DNA of 64,000 bases from positions 1,984,001 through 2,048,000 of the forward strand of contig CM037779.1 of the NCBI GenBank assembly GCA_021229015.1, given 5' to 3'. Source of the DNA: Solen grandis. Taxonomy: Eukaryota; Mollusca; Bivalvia; Adapedonta; Solenidae. Every line of letters begins with the position of its first letter. The stretch's first letter is position 1. Below the pieces are notes generated by a model. That model was given only the letters and a program-made list of their open reading frames with translations. It ran no database searches and was not told the origin of the DNA. The translations under genes and the position numbers were made by a program. Below are positions 22,603 through 35,810 of this stretch, piece by piece.

Positions 22603-22834
22603 CAGTGTTTAGCTTTGATTTTCTCTGTTGTAGGTCATTTAGAACAATGCTGCAATCACTAACAGTTCCTTGGGACTCTACCCAACTGCTGTTGCTGGAA
22701 GCATTTGAAAGGTCAGACACTGCATCACTGAGGAAATTGAAGGATAGGTTCGAAACCGATTCACAGAAATTGGGTGAAGGAGAGACTTTGGAAGCAGACT
22801 TCGGGGACTCTAGAGGAGAGAACTGCATGAAGTC
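22603..22834 (-). CDS. Ser-rich internal exon, family not recognised
   Basis: On the minus strand a long T-rich tract made of TTTA repeats ends in TTTCAG (AG at 22836-22835). It is followed by 232 bp of open frame ending at a consensus donor GTAAGT at 22602. It enters in phase 0 and leaves in phase 1. The 77 residues are rich in Ser, with SPLESPKSASKVSPSP near the start, SNASSNSSWVESQG in the middle and LNDLQQRKSK at the end; there is no transmembrane segment or Cys pattern. Base composition is clearly richer in G+C than its surroundings, with sensible codon use, and both splice sites are strong. It resembles a disordered, phosphorylatable part of a larger intracellular protein. I do not recognise the family and found no neighbouring exon. 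The plus-strand frame over the same bases is taken to be a shadow. Confidence 0.6.
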
Positions 22835-22837
22835 CTG

Positions 22838-22866
22838 AAATAAATAAATAAATAAATAAATAAATA
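22838..22866. repeat. (TAAA)n microsatellite in a polypyrimidine tract
   Basis: Seven TAAA units. Read on the minus strand they form the T-rich tract directly before the TTTCAG acceptor of the exon at 22603-22834, so repeat length could influence splicing. Confidence 0.8.
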
Positions 22867-23653
22867 ACAATCAAATCAATTTACATGTCTCTTTAGTCTC
22901 TACATTAGTCTTGATTTATGCATGTTAAATAAGAGACACAAAGGGGTCATTCCTGCGTTTAAATTTCTAATGTGAGCAATATTTTGGCCATATGACTTTG
23001 AACACTGATCAACAGTTTCTGAGAAAATGAGTTCTGAAGCGCGCGCGCATGCACGCACACACGCACACACACACTCTTGAAGGTAAAGTTTTTTAGGATC
23101 AATTTTGCTCCAGCTATTAACACATTTCAGGGTAAATTATGAGATGTTAATGAAAAACAAATTAATGTAACAAAATTCTGCCACAAGAAAACCAGTATGA
23201 GTCTCATCAGAACTTTTTTCACGGAAATATCTTAATTGTTTTAAAAATGACAAGAGCTATCACTAAAGGTGATGAATACCCCACCCTCAGCTTCTTGTCT
23301 CAAAAGTGACAGAATTTGATACAGCTAATGGAAACTATGACAATAACAGGTAGATCTACAGAACAGAAACTTTGCAAAGTAACCTAAAAAGTGCTCACAT
23401 TCCAAGCCTCTCATGGTGCACTCTGCTAACAATGATAACATTGTGGAAAGAGATGCTGTTGGTTGATTTCCACTATGTTTTCTAATGCCTTCATATTGAC
23501 ATCATAACTTATAACAATATTTTAATGGTGTAATACCAAACTGGATGGGGAAATGACATGCACATGCAATAATACAGCTAAAATTGAACTCAAAAGATCA
23601 GCTAATGAGAAATAGCACAGAAGAGAAAATTCTCAAAATGGTCATAAATTATT
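22867..23653. other. No gene seen; F8-like 5' end at about 23249
   Basis: A purine/pyrimidine-alternating GCGCGC/CACACA run is at 23039-23074. The stretch at about 23249 (ACAAGAGCTATCACTAAAGG, then GATGAATACCCC) is a 5' end also seen inverted at about 43290-43330. No exon supported. Confidence 0.4.
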
Positions 23654-24487
23654 AAACAAGAGGGCCATCATGGCCCTAGATCACTCACCTGAGTATAGGG
23701 TTACCCAAAGAGCATCGGTCTGTTTTAAAACAATTTTAAATCTGGCCAGTAGTTTCAGAGGAGAGGTCATTAAGTTTTCAGTATATACATACAAGGCAAA
23801 TTAGTCCTGCCTTTTGCAGCCATTTTTATATGGATCAGAATAATTTTAGCAACTTTTGTGAAGCTTCACCCAAGGATCATCCCTGCCAAATTAAATCAAA
23901 TTCTGTCCAGCAGTTTCAGAGGAGATGTCTTAAACTTATATACATATAAGTCAAATTAGCCCCGCCCATGGAGGCCATGTTTTTTTACGGATCAGAATAA
24001 TTTAAGCAAATTTTGTAAAGCTTCACCAAATGATCATCCCTGCCAAATTTAAACAAATTCTGTCTCGTGGTTTCAGAGGAGATGTAGTTTTAAGTTTTCA
24101 CTATATACATAAAAGGCAAATAAGCCCCGCCCCTGGCGGCAATGTTTTTTCCCGATCGGAATAATTTTAGCAACCTTGGTAGAGAGTTACCCAAGGAACA
24201 TCTGTACAAAAATATTTTGAAATCTGGCCAATAGTTTTGAAGGAGATGATTTTTAAGTTTTTATTTATTTTTTTTCCTTCTGTTGCCATAGCAACCAGAG
24301 TTCCACATGTCTCAAGTCAATTTAAGCGACTTTTGTTAAGGTTCACCTAAGGAACATCCCTGCCAAGTTTAATCAAATTCTGTCCTGCGGTTTCAGAGGA
24401 GATGTCGTTTAAAGTAAATTGTTGACAACAGATGACCAGTGCAGTACAAGAGTGTTCTTTGGAAGACATATGTAACCTGCTAAATTG
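23654..24487 (+). mobile_element. F1 element whose tail expanded into the microsatellite
   Basis: The 5' end is AAACAAGAGGGCCATCATGG, then about four ~170 bp core units (TTTCAGAGGAGATGT, GCCCCGCCC). The last unit leads to AAATTGTTGACAACAGATG, where other F1 copies have their GACGACGGACG stretch. Here it runs into the long GACT/GACA array. The 3' hairpin is missing. Confidence 0.7.
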
Positions 24488-25071
<584 letters not shown>

Positions 25072-25229
25072 TGATCCCTATATGTCACTTCTGTTTACAG
25101 CAGGTAACACAATAATAATGTACATCTGTTTATTGGACTTATTGTCCCACCAACAGTGTTTCAAACATAAGGGGAGACGATGTCTACTTGAGACAGATAT
25201 AGTGCTGCCACACTGCAGTATCAGGCATA

Positions 25230-25259
25230 GTATCATGCCATAGACATGTGGCATGATAC
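25230..25259. repeat. Perfect 11-bp-stem hairpin
   Basis: GTATCATGCCA and TGGCATGATAC are exact inverted repeats around an 8-base loop. It stands just before the remnant of another element; its role is unknown. Confidence 0.6.
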
Positions 25260-25269
25260 CACACCCTTA

Positions 25270-26599
25270 ATTGCTCACCTGATTACTGACCAATTGTCCT
25301 ACCTATGATCGAACTTGACCAAGATACCATCAAGGCAAACATTCTGCTCAAATTTGAGAAAGATTCGGCTAATAATGTGGCCCCTAGAGTATAAACAAGA
25401 TTATACAAGATTTGACCTAGTGACCTTCTTTTTGACCCCCTCCCACCCATGACTGAAGTGGACAAGACAAACATTCTGAGTAGGTTTGACAAAGATTGAG
25501 CCAAATATGTGGCCTGCTGCTTGTGGTGAGTAAACAAGATTTAACCAAGATTTGACCTAATGACCTATTTTTTTACCCAACCCCACCCATGATCAAACTT
25601 GACTGAGAAATTATCAAGATTAGATGAAAAATGTGGCTTCTAGAGTGTAAACACTTAAGTTGTTGACAATTAAAAGGCCAGAACTTATGACCTAATAGGC
25701 CAATGTCAATCATAAACTTAGCTGAGATATTATGACCATATAAACATTGTTGTTAAGTTTGAAGAAGATTGCTTCAGAAATGAAGATACATGAGTGAAAA
25801 CAAGATGAAATCTGGCATTTTTTGATAAATAAAGGGCCATAACTTCAGATCTAATGAACAAATATATAGTCCAATCAAACCTGACCAAGAGATTATAGTC
25901 ATAAACATTGTAATTAAGTTTGAAGATGATTGTTCAAGAAATGAAGACACTCTGACCTATTTGGCCGATCTAAGCCATAATCGCACTAGATTGAGAGATT
26001 ATTGTCATAAAAATTCTCATGACATTTAAAATGACTGTAAAAAAAATGAAGATGCTAAAGTATAATCAAAGTGAAATCAAACATTTTTATATTTTTAAAG
26101 GGGAATGACTTCTGACCTAAATGGCTGATTTCAGCCATTATCAAATTCAATTGAGAGATTATAGTCATAAACATTGTCATAAAATCTGAAGATGATTATT
26201 TAAAAAAAAAAGGAATTGGCCGATTGAAGATTATGGTCATAAATTTTAAATGAAGATGCTAGAATGTAAACAAAGTAAAATCTGGTACTTTTTTGTATTA
26301 AAATGGGCATAAATTTGGCCTAATCTTGCCTTAGAGATCATGGCCATCAACATTGCCATAAATTTTAATTAATTAAAAAGCGAATACCTAATTTGCTGAT
26401 ATAAGCCATAATCTAACCTGACTGAGAGATTATGGTAATCAACATTGTCGAAAAGTTTGAAGATGATTGCTTAAAAATTGAAGATGCTAGAGTGTAAACA
26501 AATTAACAGTGGATGATGGATGGATGATGGAGATTCAAGACAGACGTTCAATAATCCTAAAAGCCTAACCTGAGCACACATGCTTAAGTGAGCTAAAAA
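25270..26599 (+). mobile_element. F1-tailed element with several degenerate core types
   Basis: It starts near TTGCTCACCTGATTACTGACC with the AACAAGAGGGCC end missing. Core units with TTTGACCTAGTGACCT and with AAGTTTGAAGATGATTGC plus GAGATTATGGTCAT follow. The 3' end is GAGCACACATGCTTAAGTGAGC plus TAAAAAG, a decayed F1 hairpin. Confidence 0.6.
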
Positions 26600-27034
26600 G
26601 ATCTGAATCTGAGTGGATGCCCTACAACTGCCCGGACAATTTAAAGGATGGAATTTTTCACTGAAAAACCCATCTGAAAACCAGAATAATGAAATTTGCC
26701 CTTAAGTATTTAAGTATGACTTGGTGTGGAATTTGAACCAGATTTTTATCTTTTTCTTATGAAATCTACCTATTCATTAAGCAGGCTTTTCTACCCTTTA
26801 CTGAGTGTAACTTACAGGTTTAGGAAATGCTAACTTCCAACATATGTCTTTCTACTATCTCGTTACAGTCCTGAGTTTCTCCTCCATGTGGTTTACAACC
26901 TAATTAGAGAGAACACCTACTTAAAATACACTGGAGTCAATGAAATCAAGAGACATATTAAACTGTACCTGTCACACATAAATAGTATAAAACCTAACTC
27001 TTTATCCTGAAATTGCATTTGTAAACAGTAAATA

Positions 27035-27840
27035 AAACAAGAGCTGTCAGAGGACAGCACGCTCAAATTCAAAATGCTTGTTGGTAAATCAAATGAAATC
27101 TATTTCAATTCGTGCCCTTCATATACCCTGTACAAAGATGATATAACTTGATAGTCTGATTCCCCTTAATATTTGTATGAAGTCTAAAATCAATCCCATG
27201 CCTAGTTACTGAGACATAAGCATAATAACACTATGCATGCAAAACTTTACCAAAAATCCAAGTTAGGAAAGGGCCATAATTTGCATAAAATTCAGTCCAA
27301 AAGTTATCCTCCTTGGTTTTCTGATGCCCCTGAAGACACTCCTCAATTTTCTAGTTAATTCACAAGCAATCTAAGATATAAGCTGGATAGTAGCTTAAAT
27401 GCAAAAATTTAACCAAAATTCTAAGTTAAAAGGGGGCCATAATTTTTAATATATTCCATCAAGTATTATCTTCCTTTATAGTAAGATACCCCTAAACATA
27501 TTTAAGATGTTTCAAATCAATTGCATGCCTGGACTCTGAGATAAAAGCATTAAAGTACCTTGCATGCAAAACTTTTTACCAAAATTTCTAGGTTAAAAAA
27601 AGGGCCATAACTTGCAACAGATTCCATCAAAAATGATCTACCTTGATAGTATGATACCCCTAAACATATTAAAGATGTTTCAAATCAATTGCATGCCTGG
27701 ATACTGAGATATTAGCATGAAATTACCTTGCATGCAAAACTTAAACCAAAATTTCTAAGTTAAAAAGGGGCAATAATTTGTAATATATTCTACCAAGAGT
27801 TATCTACCATGTTCAGCAGACGTAACTTAAAATGTGCGAC
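27035..27840 (+). mobile_element. F4-type element, 3' truncated
   Basis: The 5' end is AAACAAGAGCTGTCAGAGG with ACAGCACGCTC. Four ~170 bp cores follow, marked by GCATGCAAAACTT, AAAAAGGGGCCATAATTTG and CATGCCTGG. The usual GAATAGTCGAGCTAAAAA end is absent. Confidence 0.65.
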
Positions 27841-28833
27841 ATGTAAGTAAAGACAAACAACTCTGCTGTAAATGAATGACAGTTGACTATTATAAGTAAT
27901 CTCAAAACTTTGCCTTAACTAGATGACAGCAGAGTAACCATCCCTAGCGCATATGCAGATATTATACCTTCCAGTAACATTTTAAGACCTCAACAGAAAT
28001 ATTATAGGTAATATCAGACAACTGTCTGATCTGGGTCTGCTGCATCAAAACAAAGATTAATTGACAAATTATTAGCATCATCTTTCCTGGTCACTGTTCT
28101 TTCCATTTCCTTCAAAATTTAATTACAAAACTACAGATGTTTCATGAAACAATGAGAGGATGTGAAGAATGTGACCTTGACCTTACAGTATTCTCTTACT
28201 GTGTTAATTAGGACTAAGAATGACTGGAGGAAACAAGCTAACAACATGATGTCACACTGATTAGACACTGACCTGTTTAATGAGACATTAATATCAGATT
28301 TAGGTGTTCTCAAAGAAACAATGTGTGAAAATTCTTCACCTGGTTTAACAATGCTTAATTATTACAGAACCAATGTGAAGTTTATTTTAACTAATTTGTT
28401 CTTATCATTATGTCTGGTGTTTTAATTAGATGACTGATTTTCACATGAAAGATCCAGGTCACATTGGCTTCTGGAAGATGCTAGGCACAGAATCAAAAGA
28501 AGGTCAAGCCTAAAAAAATGACTGTGTTTCAAGACTTTGTATTTGCCACATATATGCTATAATAGAATAGGGAGATCTTTTTCTTTTAAGTTTTCTGTCA
28601 AAATACTGCATGAATCAAGATGCAGTCAAAAATTGTCATTATAAAGCAATCATAAAAATTACCATGAATTCACATCCGTGGGCAGCAACTGAGGTTGTTT
28701 AATGCTCTCTAACTCAAATGTGATCTGATCTTTACCAAACTTGGTCACAATGTGCGTTTACAAATTGTCTCAGCCAAGTTCAATAACCAGCCAAATTTCC
28801 CTGATACTCCAGAGTTACATCTCTTCAATTTAT
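27841..28833. other. No gene seen
   Basis: No exon with supported borders and no intact element. The 60-codon minus-strand open frame at 28131-28313 has no recognisable feature. Confidence 0.4.
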
Positions 28834-29368
28834 GAACAAGAAGGCTATATGGCTCTAGATGGTTCACCATAGCACAGAACTAATATTTAAAACCATTCTT
28901 TTTAGTAAATTACGTTGTTACATCTAGCAGTAACCATATTCAAGTTTCGGATACAAAGGTTTCTAAAGTTAGTCAATCATCTTGAGGCCTCATTTTTTAT
29001 GAGATTAACTTTATTTTTGCAATTATGGTAGACAGCCATGAGATGATTATTTGTGCTGAATGAAATCAAATTCTGGCCAATGACTTCATAAAAGAAGAAT
29101 AAAAGTTTCTATAAAGATTATATAACTTAGCCAACCCCCTAAAGTGTCCTAACTTTTCAAGAGATCAAGTTCATTTTAGCAATTATGGTAGACAGCCATG
29201 AGGTGATTATACATGCCTAAATAAATTCTAACCACTGGTTTCATAGAAGAATTTAATTTTTTTTATTTAGAGTATAGAACATCATTTTTTAAGACAGGCA
29301 GATGCATGCATGCATGACGGGTCATCCTAATAGCTCTCCATGAGCACATTGACTCAGGTGAGCTAAAA
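28834..29368 (+). mobile_element. F1 element, degenerate copy
   Basis: A decayed 5' end (GAACAAGAAGGCTATATGGC, then GATGGTTCACC) and a 3' end GAGCACATTGACTCAGGTGAGC plus TAAAA flank two diverged cores with AATTATGGTAGACAGCC. An older copy by its divergence. Confidence 0.55.
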
Positions 29369-29627
29369 CGTGACATAAGGTAATGAGGGACATTTCAATC
29401 CCCTAAATTTGCACAAATTTTTAACTTAAATATAAGAAAGAATATATATAAATGTTTGTATCTTTTGGCCTGGTTTAATGTTCACAAAAAAGAAGATCTC
29501 AAACAGCACTGCTGGTTTAGCTATAATTTACAATTTATTCAAAGAATTAAATCAAACATTTTGAAACAATACCCATGATATTTACAACAACTAAACAACA
29601 ATAAATTTAATAAAGGGAGATAATCAA

Positions 29628-29629
29628 TA

Positions 29630-29662
<33 letters not shown>

Positions 29663-29673
29663 AAGAGAGAGAG
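29628..29673. repeat. (TA)n(GA)n microsatellite
   Basis: ATATATATATAT followed by GAGAGAGAGAGA and a short imperfect GA continuation. AT-rich sequence without a gene surrounds it. Confidence 0.85.
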
Positions 29674-29887
29674 TATAAATTTTAAGGAAACCTGAGGCCT
29701 TATTTTTCAAGGGATCAACTTCATTTGGAAGATGGAGTTATGGTTCTTGCAGCCTTGAGTAAACTGATGATGGTGAATAAGTCTTCTAAGCTTTGAGAGT
29801 TCATGTGAAAAAAGTGACCTGAACATAAAACTTAACAAGAGCTGTCCATAACACAGCTCTTGACTATTCTTATGCTTGTCAATATAG

Positions 29888-30187
29888 AACAAGAAAGTCA
29901 GTAGAACTGACAGATGCTCCCTGAAGAACGTCATTGTTACAAATAAGGCCTTGGTCAATGGGTGGGAGGATATGTTAAGGACCGGAATGGGATCAGCACA
30001 TGCTTATCATGTATAGAATCCAGGTAATGCGCATCTCCTCTTGGTAATAAAGCTTCACATAAAAAGTTTTGTTGAAATCAAGCCGTTAGTTCCTGAGAAA
30101 TAGTCCGGACAAGGAAAGTGTGTCGGACGAACGAACGAACGGAAAAAGCGGCGTCTATATGCGTCACCTTCAGTGAGCATAAAAAAA
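29888..30187 (+). mobile_element. F3 Helentron-like element, short copy with one core
   Basis: The 5' end is AACAAGAAAGTCAGTAGAAC with TGACAGATGCTCC. One core follows (ATGCGCATCTCCTCTTGG, TGAGAAATAGTCCGGACAAG), then (CGAA)n. The 3' hairpin is built from TATGCGTCACC and GTGAGCATA, followed by AAAAA. This is the shortest complete copy of the family that forms the array at 32.6-34.9 kb. Confidence 0.7.
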
Positions 30188-30190
30188 GGT

Positions 30191-30675
30191 AAACAAGAGG
30201 GCCAAGATGGCCCTGTGTCGCTCACCTGATTAAGATGGCTGTGTTAGGCAAAATGACAAAAAATCTGGCATCTAAAGTGTTCACAAGGTTTTTCTAAGAT
30301 TTGACCTGGTGACCTAGTTTTTGACCCCACATGACCCAATTTCAAACTCATCCGAGATATTATGTAGACAAACATCCTGGCCAAGTTTCATGAAGATTGG
30401 GCCAAAACTGTGGCTCTAGAGTGTTCACAAGGTTTTTCTAAGATTTGACCAGGTGACCTAGATTTTGACCCCACATGACCCATTTCGAACTCATCCGAGA
30501 TATCATGTAGACAAACATCCTGACCAAGTTTCATGAAGATTGGGTCAAAACTGTGGCCTCTAGTGTGTTCACAAGCAATTGTTGACGACGGACGACGGAC
30601 GACGCACGACGCACGACGGACAAAAGGCGATCACAAAAGCTCACCCGAGCACAAGTGCTCAGGTGAGCTAAAAAA
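30191..30675 (+). mobile_element. F1 Helentron-like element, complete
   Basis: The 5' end is AAACAAGAGGGCCAAGATGG with GCTCACCTGA. Two cores with ATTTGACCTGGTGACCTAG and CAAACATCCTGACCAAGTT follow, then GACGACGGACGACGG and GGCGATCACAAAAGCTCACC. The hairpin GAGCACAAGTGCTC and GGTGAGCTAAAAAA end the copy. The 5' GCTCACCTGA and 3' TCAGGTGAGC are exact complements. Confidence 0.75.
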
Positions 30676-30827
30676 AGCTCTCAACTCTCTAAACAGTAAA
30701 CCATATTATATATTCTTGTTCCTTTTGAAGAGACAGAAGATAAAATGGTAAATACTTTGGTGTCCCCCAAGATCACACAGGGGCCAGGCCCCACCCCCAA
30801 AATTTTACTTAGGACCTTTCAGCTCAA

Positions 30828-33800
30828 AGCTGTTGAAATCCCCATTCCTAAATCATATCTATTCTCCTCATCAGATGAGATGTTTTACCAACTCTAATTT
30901 GGAGACTTAGTAACAGTTTACTATTTAATATGATAATACGTGTTACTCATCAGATCTTTCATTGATTTTTATGCTCACCGAAGGTGACGCATATAGTCGC
31001 CGCTTCGTCCGTCCGTCCGTCACACTTTCCTTGTCCGGACTATTTCTCAGGAACAAACGGCTTGAATTCAACGAAACTTTATGGGAAGCTTTATTACCAA
31101 GAGGAGATGCGCATATCGTCAGCATGACCTGATTCCTAAATTTTTCACAGAGTTATGGCCCATTGACTTTTCGGCCTATAGTACATATTGCATGATTCTT
31201 GTCCGGGCTATTTCTCAGGAACTAATGGCTTGAATTCAACGAAACTTTATGGGAAGCTTTATTACCAAGAGGAGATGCGCATATCGTCAGCATGACCAGA
31301 TTCCTAAATTTTTCAAAGAGTTATGGCCCCTTGACTTTTTGGCCTATAGTTCATATTGCATGATTCTTGTCCGGGCTATTTCTCAGGAACTAATGGCTTG
31401 AATTCAACAAACTTTATGGGAAGCTTTATACCAAGAGAGATGCATATCTCGCTGACCTTTCCTAATTTTTCAAGAGTTAGGCCCATTGACTTTTGGCCTA
31501 TAGTACATATTGCATGATTCTTGTCCAGGCTATTTCTCAGGAACTAATGGCTTGAATTCAACGAAACTTTATGGGAAGCTTTATTACCAAGAGGAGATGC
31601 GCATATTTTCAGCATGACCCGATTCCTAAATTTTTCAAAGAGTTAAGGCCCCTTGACTTTTTGGTCTATAGTACATATTGCATGATTCTTGTCCGGGCAA
31701 TTTCTCAGGAACTATGGCTTGAATTCAAAAACTTTATGGGAAGCTTTATACCAAGAGGAGATCGCATATCGTCGGCGTGACCTGGTTCCTCAATTTTTCA
31801 CAGAATTATGACCCCTTGACTTTTTGGCCTATAGTACATATTGCATGATTCTTGTACGGGCAATTTCTCAGGAACTAATGGCTTGAATTCAATGAAACTT
31901 TATGGGAAGCTTTATTACCAAGAGGAGATGCGCATATCGTCGACGTGACCTGGTTCCTCAATTTTTAAGAGAGTTATGGCCCCTACTACCATGTTGTTGA
32001 CTAATATTCATGTCATTTGCCTAATTTAACAGGAGATATCATTTAAACAAAACCCCACAAAATTCAATATGCTAGTAATGTCAATCATAATCATGTCAGC
32101 TAATTGTTGTTTAGGCCATTATACACTATTTCAAATATCCAGTCATATGTCAAGAGTGTTGGTTAACCTCTTTGATATGAGCACACATTGAAATGTATGA
32201 CTTAATTTTTAGTAGTATAAAAATCAATGAAAGATCTGATGAGTAACACGTATTATCATATTGAATAGTAAACTGTTACTAAGTCTCCAAATTAGAGTTG
32301 GTAAAACATCTCATCTGATGAGGAGAATAGATATGATTTAGGAATGGGGATTTCAACATATCCTCCCACCCATTGACCAAGGCCTTATTTGTAACAATGG
32401 CGTTCTTCGGGGAGCATCTGTCAGTTCTACTGACTTTCTTGTTTTTTAAGTTTTTATACTACTGAAAATTAAGTCATACATTTCAATGTATGCTCATATC
32501 AAAGAGGTTAACCAACACTCTTGAATATAGGATATTTGAAATAGTTATAATGGCCTAAACAAAATTGGGAAAAAAATTAAAGGTCACGTCAATGATATGC
32601 GTATCTACTCCTGGTAATAAAGCTTCCCATAAAGTTTCATTGAATTCAAGCCATTAGTTCCTAAGAAATAGCCCGGACAAGAATCATGCAACATGAACTA
32701 TAGGCCAAAAAGTCAAGGGGCCATAACTCTGTGAAAAATTGAGGAACCAGGTCACGCCGACGATATGCGTATCTACTCTTGGTGATAAAGCTTCCCATAA
32801 AGTTTTGTTGAATTCAAGCCATTAGTTCCTGAGAAATAGCCCGGACAAGAATCATGCAATATGTACTATAGGCCAAAAAGTCAAGGGCCCTTAACTCCTT
32901 GAAAAATTTAGGAATCTGGTCATGCTGACGATATGCGCATCTCCTCTTGGTAATAAAGCTTCCCATAAAGTTTCGTTGAATTCAAGCCATTAGTTCCTGA
33001 GAAATAGCCCGGACAAGAATCATGCAATATGTACTATAGGTCAAAAAGTCAAGGGGCCTTTACTCCTTGAAAAATTTCGGAATCGGGTCATGCTGACGAT
33101 ATGCGCATCTCCTCTTGGTAATAAAGCTTCCCATAAAGTTTCGTTGAATTCAAGCCATTAGTTCCTGAGAAATAGCCCGACCAAGAATCATGCAATATGT
33201 ACTATAGGCCAAAAAGTCAAGGGCCCTTAACTCCTTGAAAAATTTAGGAATCTGGTCATGCTGACGATATGCTCATCTCCTCTTGGTAATAAAGCTTCCC
33301 ATAAAGTTTCGTTGAATTCAAGCCATTAGTTCCTGAGAAATAGCCCGGACAAGAATCATGCAATATGTACTATAGGTCAAAAAGTCAAGGGGCCTTTACT
33401 CCTTGAAAAATTTAGGAATCGGGTCATGCTGACGATATGCGCATCTCCTCTTGGTAATAAAGCTTCCCATAAAGTTTCGTTGAATTCAAGCCATTAGTTC
33501 CTGAGAAATAGCCCGGACAAGAATCATGCAATATGTACTATAGGCCGAAAAGTCAATGGGCCATAACTCTTTGAAAAATTGAGGAACCAGGTCACGCCGA
33601 CGATATGCGTATCTACTCTTGGTGATAAAGCTTCCCATAAAGTTTTGTTGAATTCAAGCCATTAGTTCCTGAGAAATAGCCCGGACAAGAATCATGCAAT
33701 ATGTACTATAGGTCAAAAAGTCAAGGGGCCTTAACTCCTTGAAAATTAGGAACCAGGTCAGCGACGATATGCGTATCTACTCTTGGTGATAAAGCTTCCC

Positions 33801-34941
33801 ATAAAGTTTTGTTGAATTCAAGCCATTAGTTCCTGAGAAATAGCCCGGACAAGAATCATGCAATATGTACTATAGGCCGAAAAGTCAATGGGCCATAACT
33901 CTTTGAAAAATTGAGGAACCAGGTCACGCCGACGATATGCGTATCTACTCTTGGTGATAAAGCTTCCCATAAAGTTTTGTTGAATTCAAGCCATTAGTTC
34001 CTGAGAAATAGCCCGGACAAGAATCATGCAATATGTACTATAGGTCAAAAAGTCAAGGGGCCTTAAGTCCTTGAAAAATTTAGGAATCTGGTCATGCTGA
34101 CGATATGCGCATCTCCTCTTGGTAATAAAGCTTCCCATAAAGTTTCGTTGAATTCAAGCCATTAGTTCCTGAGAAATAGCCCGGACAAGAATCATGCAAT
34201 ATGTACTATAGGTCAAAAAGTCAAGGGGCCTTTACTCCTTGAAAAATTTAGGAATCGGGTCATGCTGACGATATGCGCATCTCCTCTTGGTAATAAAGCT
34301 TCCCATAAAGTTTCGTTGAATTCAAGCCATTAGTTCCTGAGAAATAGCCCGGACAAGAATCATGCAATATGTACTATAGGCCGAAAAGTCAATGGGCCAT
34401 AACTCTTTGAAAAATTGAGGAACCAGGTCACGCCGACGATATGCGTATCTACTCTTGGTGATAAAGCTTCCCATAAAGTTTTGTTGAATTCAAGCCATTA
34501 GATCCAGAGAAATAGCCTGGACAAGAATCATGCAATATGTACTATAGGTCAAAAAGTCAAGGGGCCTTAACTCCTTGAAAAATTTAGGAATCGGGTCATG
34601 CTGACGATATGGGCATCTCCTCTTGGTAATAAAGCTTCCCATAAAGTTTCGTTGAATTCAAGCCATTAGTTCCTGAGAAATAGCCCGGACAAAAATCATG
34701 CAATATGTACTATAGGCCGAAAAGTCAATGGGCCATAACTCTTTGAAAAATTTAGGAATCGGGTCATGCTGAGAATATGCGCATCTCCTCTTGGTAATAA
34801 AGCTTCCCATAAAGTTTCGTTGAATTCAAGCCGTTAGTTCCTGAGAAATAGTCCGGACAAGGAAAGTGAGACGGACGAACGGACGGACAGACGGACGGAC
34901 GCAGCGGCGACTATATGCGTCACCTTCGGTGAGCATAAAAA
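30828..34941 (+). mobile_element. F3 element with a 14-unit core array, split by an inverted F3
   Basis: The left part (30828-30965, from GTTGAAATCCCCATTCC) and the right part (from about 32452) are continuous in the inverted inner copy, which proves the interruption. The right part is an array of about fourteen ~168 bp units to 34860, each with AATAAAGCTTCCCATAAAGT and CTGAGAAATAGCCCGGACAAG. A (GGAC)n stretch and the hairpin end TATGCGTCACCTTCGGTGAG plus CATAAAAA follow. Units differ in blocks (GGCCATAACTC against GGCCTTAACTCC), so unequal exchange shaped the array. The 5' end proper was not found next to 30828. Confidence 0.7.
30966..32451 (-). mobile_element. Full-length inverted F3 element inside the outer F3
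   Basis: Read on the minus strand it starts near 32447 (AACAAGAAAGTCAGTAGAAC), carries the two unique segments seen in the outer copy (32355-32229 and 32225-32110), six ~168 bp cores, and ends at the hairpin near 30970. The outer copy breaks at CATTGATTTTT and resumes at TTTTTATACTACT, while the inner copy holds the unbroken junction. The insertion is thus in a T-run. Confidence 0.75.
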
Positions 34942-34980
34942 TATTGCAGTAAAACAAAACAATACCTTAAGGGGTTAAGT

Positions 34981-35810
34981 GAACAAGGCAGTCCAAAGGA
35001 CAGCTATATCCCCCGCCGCTGGCCAAATATTAGAATTTGTTTGGTCATAGGATTATGTTCACCTTAACCTGGCATGGTTGTAGCAGACATAGAAGATCAG
35101 TTTAAGACAATTTAACTTTCCGGAGTTATGTATGAATCTCAGAATTCGGAGGCACATATATTAAAAGTTTACTGACAAGTTTTACATAGGAAACAGTACA
35201 AAAAGTGAACATCAATGAAGTATAGGATGTGTTAGGTAACCACAAAATACATGTGTAACTCAATTAAAAACTTTATATATCATGACATAATTTGTATGAT
35301 TGTGAACACGAGATATCGAGATGACATGAAAAAGTGGAGGCTTAAACATTTGACCTTCAAGGATGACCTTGACCTTGAGCCAGCATGACCGCCTCATGCC
35401 TTCTGCACATCAGCTCAATGAGGTTAACATTTTAGCCGAGTTTGAAGAAATTGTGTCCAAGCGTTCATGAGATATGGAGCGGACACAAAATAACATTTAC
35501 CTTCAAGTGACCTTGATAACATTTTAGCCGAGTTTGAAGAAAATGTGTCCAAGCGTTCATGAGATATGGAGCGGACACGAAAATAACATTTGACCTTCAA
35601 GTTTGACCTTGACCTTGAGCCAGTGTGACCGCCTCATGCCTTCTGCACATCAGCTCAATGAGGTTAACATTTTAGCCGAGTTTGAAGAAAATGTGTCCAA
35701 GCATTCATGAGATATGGAGCGGACACGAAAAATGTTTCGGACACACTGACGGACGGACGGACGAAGGGCATTCCTATAACCCCCCTCCCGCTTCGTGGCG
35801 GGGGATTAAA
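34981..35810 (+). mobile_element. F5 Helentron-like element, complete
   Basis: The 5' end is GAACAAGGCAGTCCAAAGGA with TATCCCCCGCCGC. Cores carry GACCTTGACCTTGAGCCAG, CATGAGATATGGAGCGGACA and GCCGAGTTTGAAGAAA. A (GGAC)n tract and the hairpin end CCCGCTTCGTGGCGGGGGAT plus TAAAAA close it. The 5' ATCCCCCGCC and 3' GGCGGGGGAT are exact complements. It is inserted in the host F4 at AAGTGA. Confidence 0.75.

Noticed and set aside
30533..34941. CRISPR-like array from regularly spaced ~168 bp units
   Set aside because: Units are contiguous near-identical tandem repeats without unique spacers, in an animal genome.
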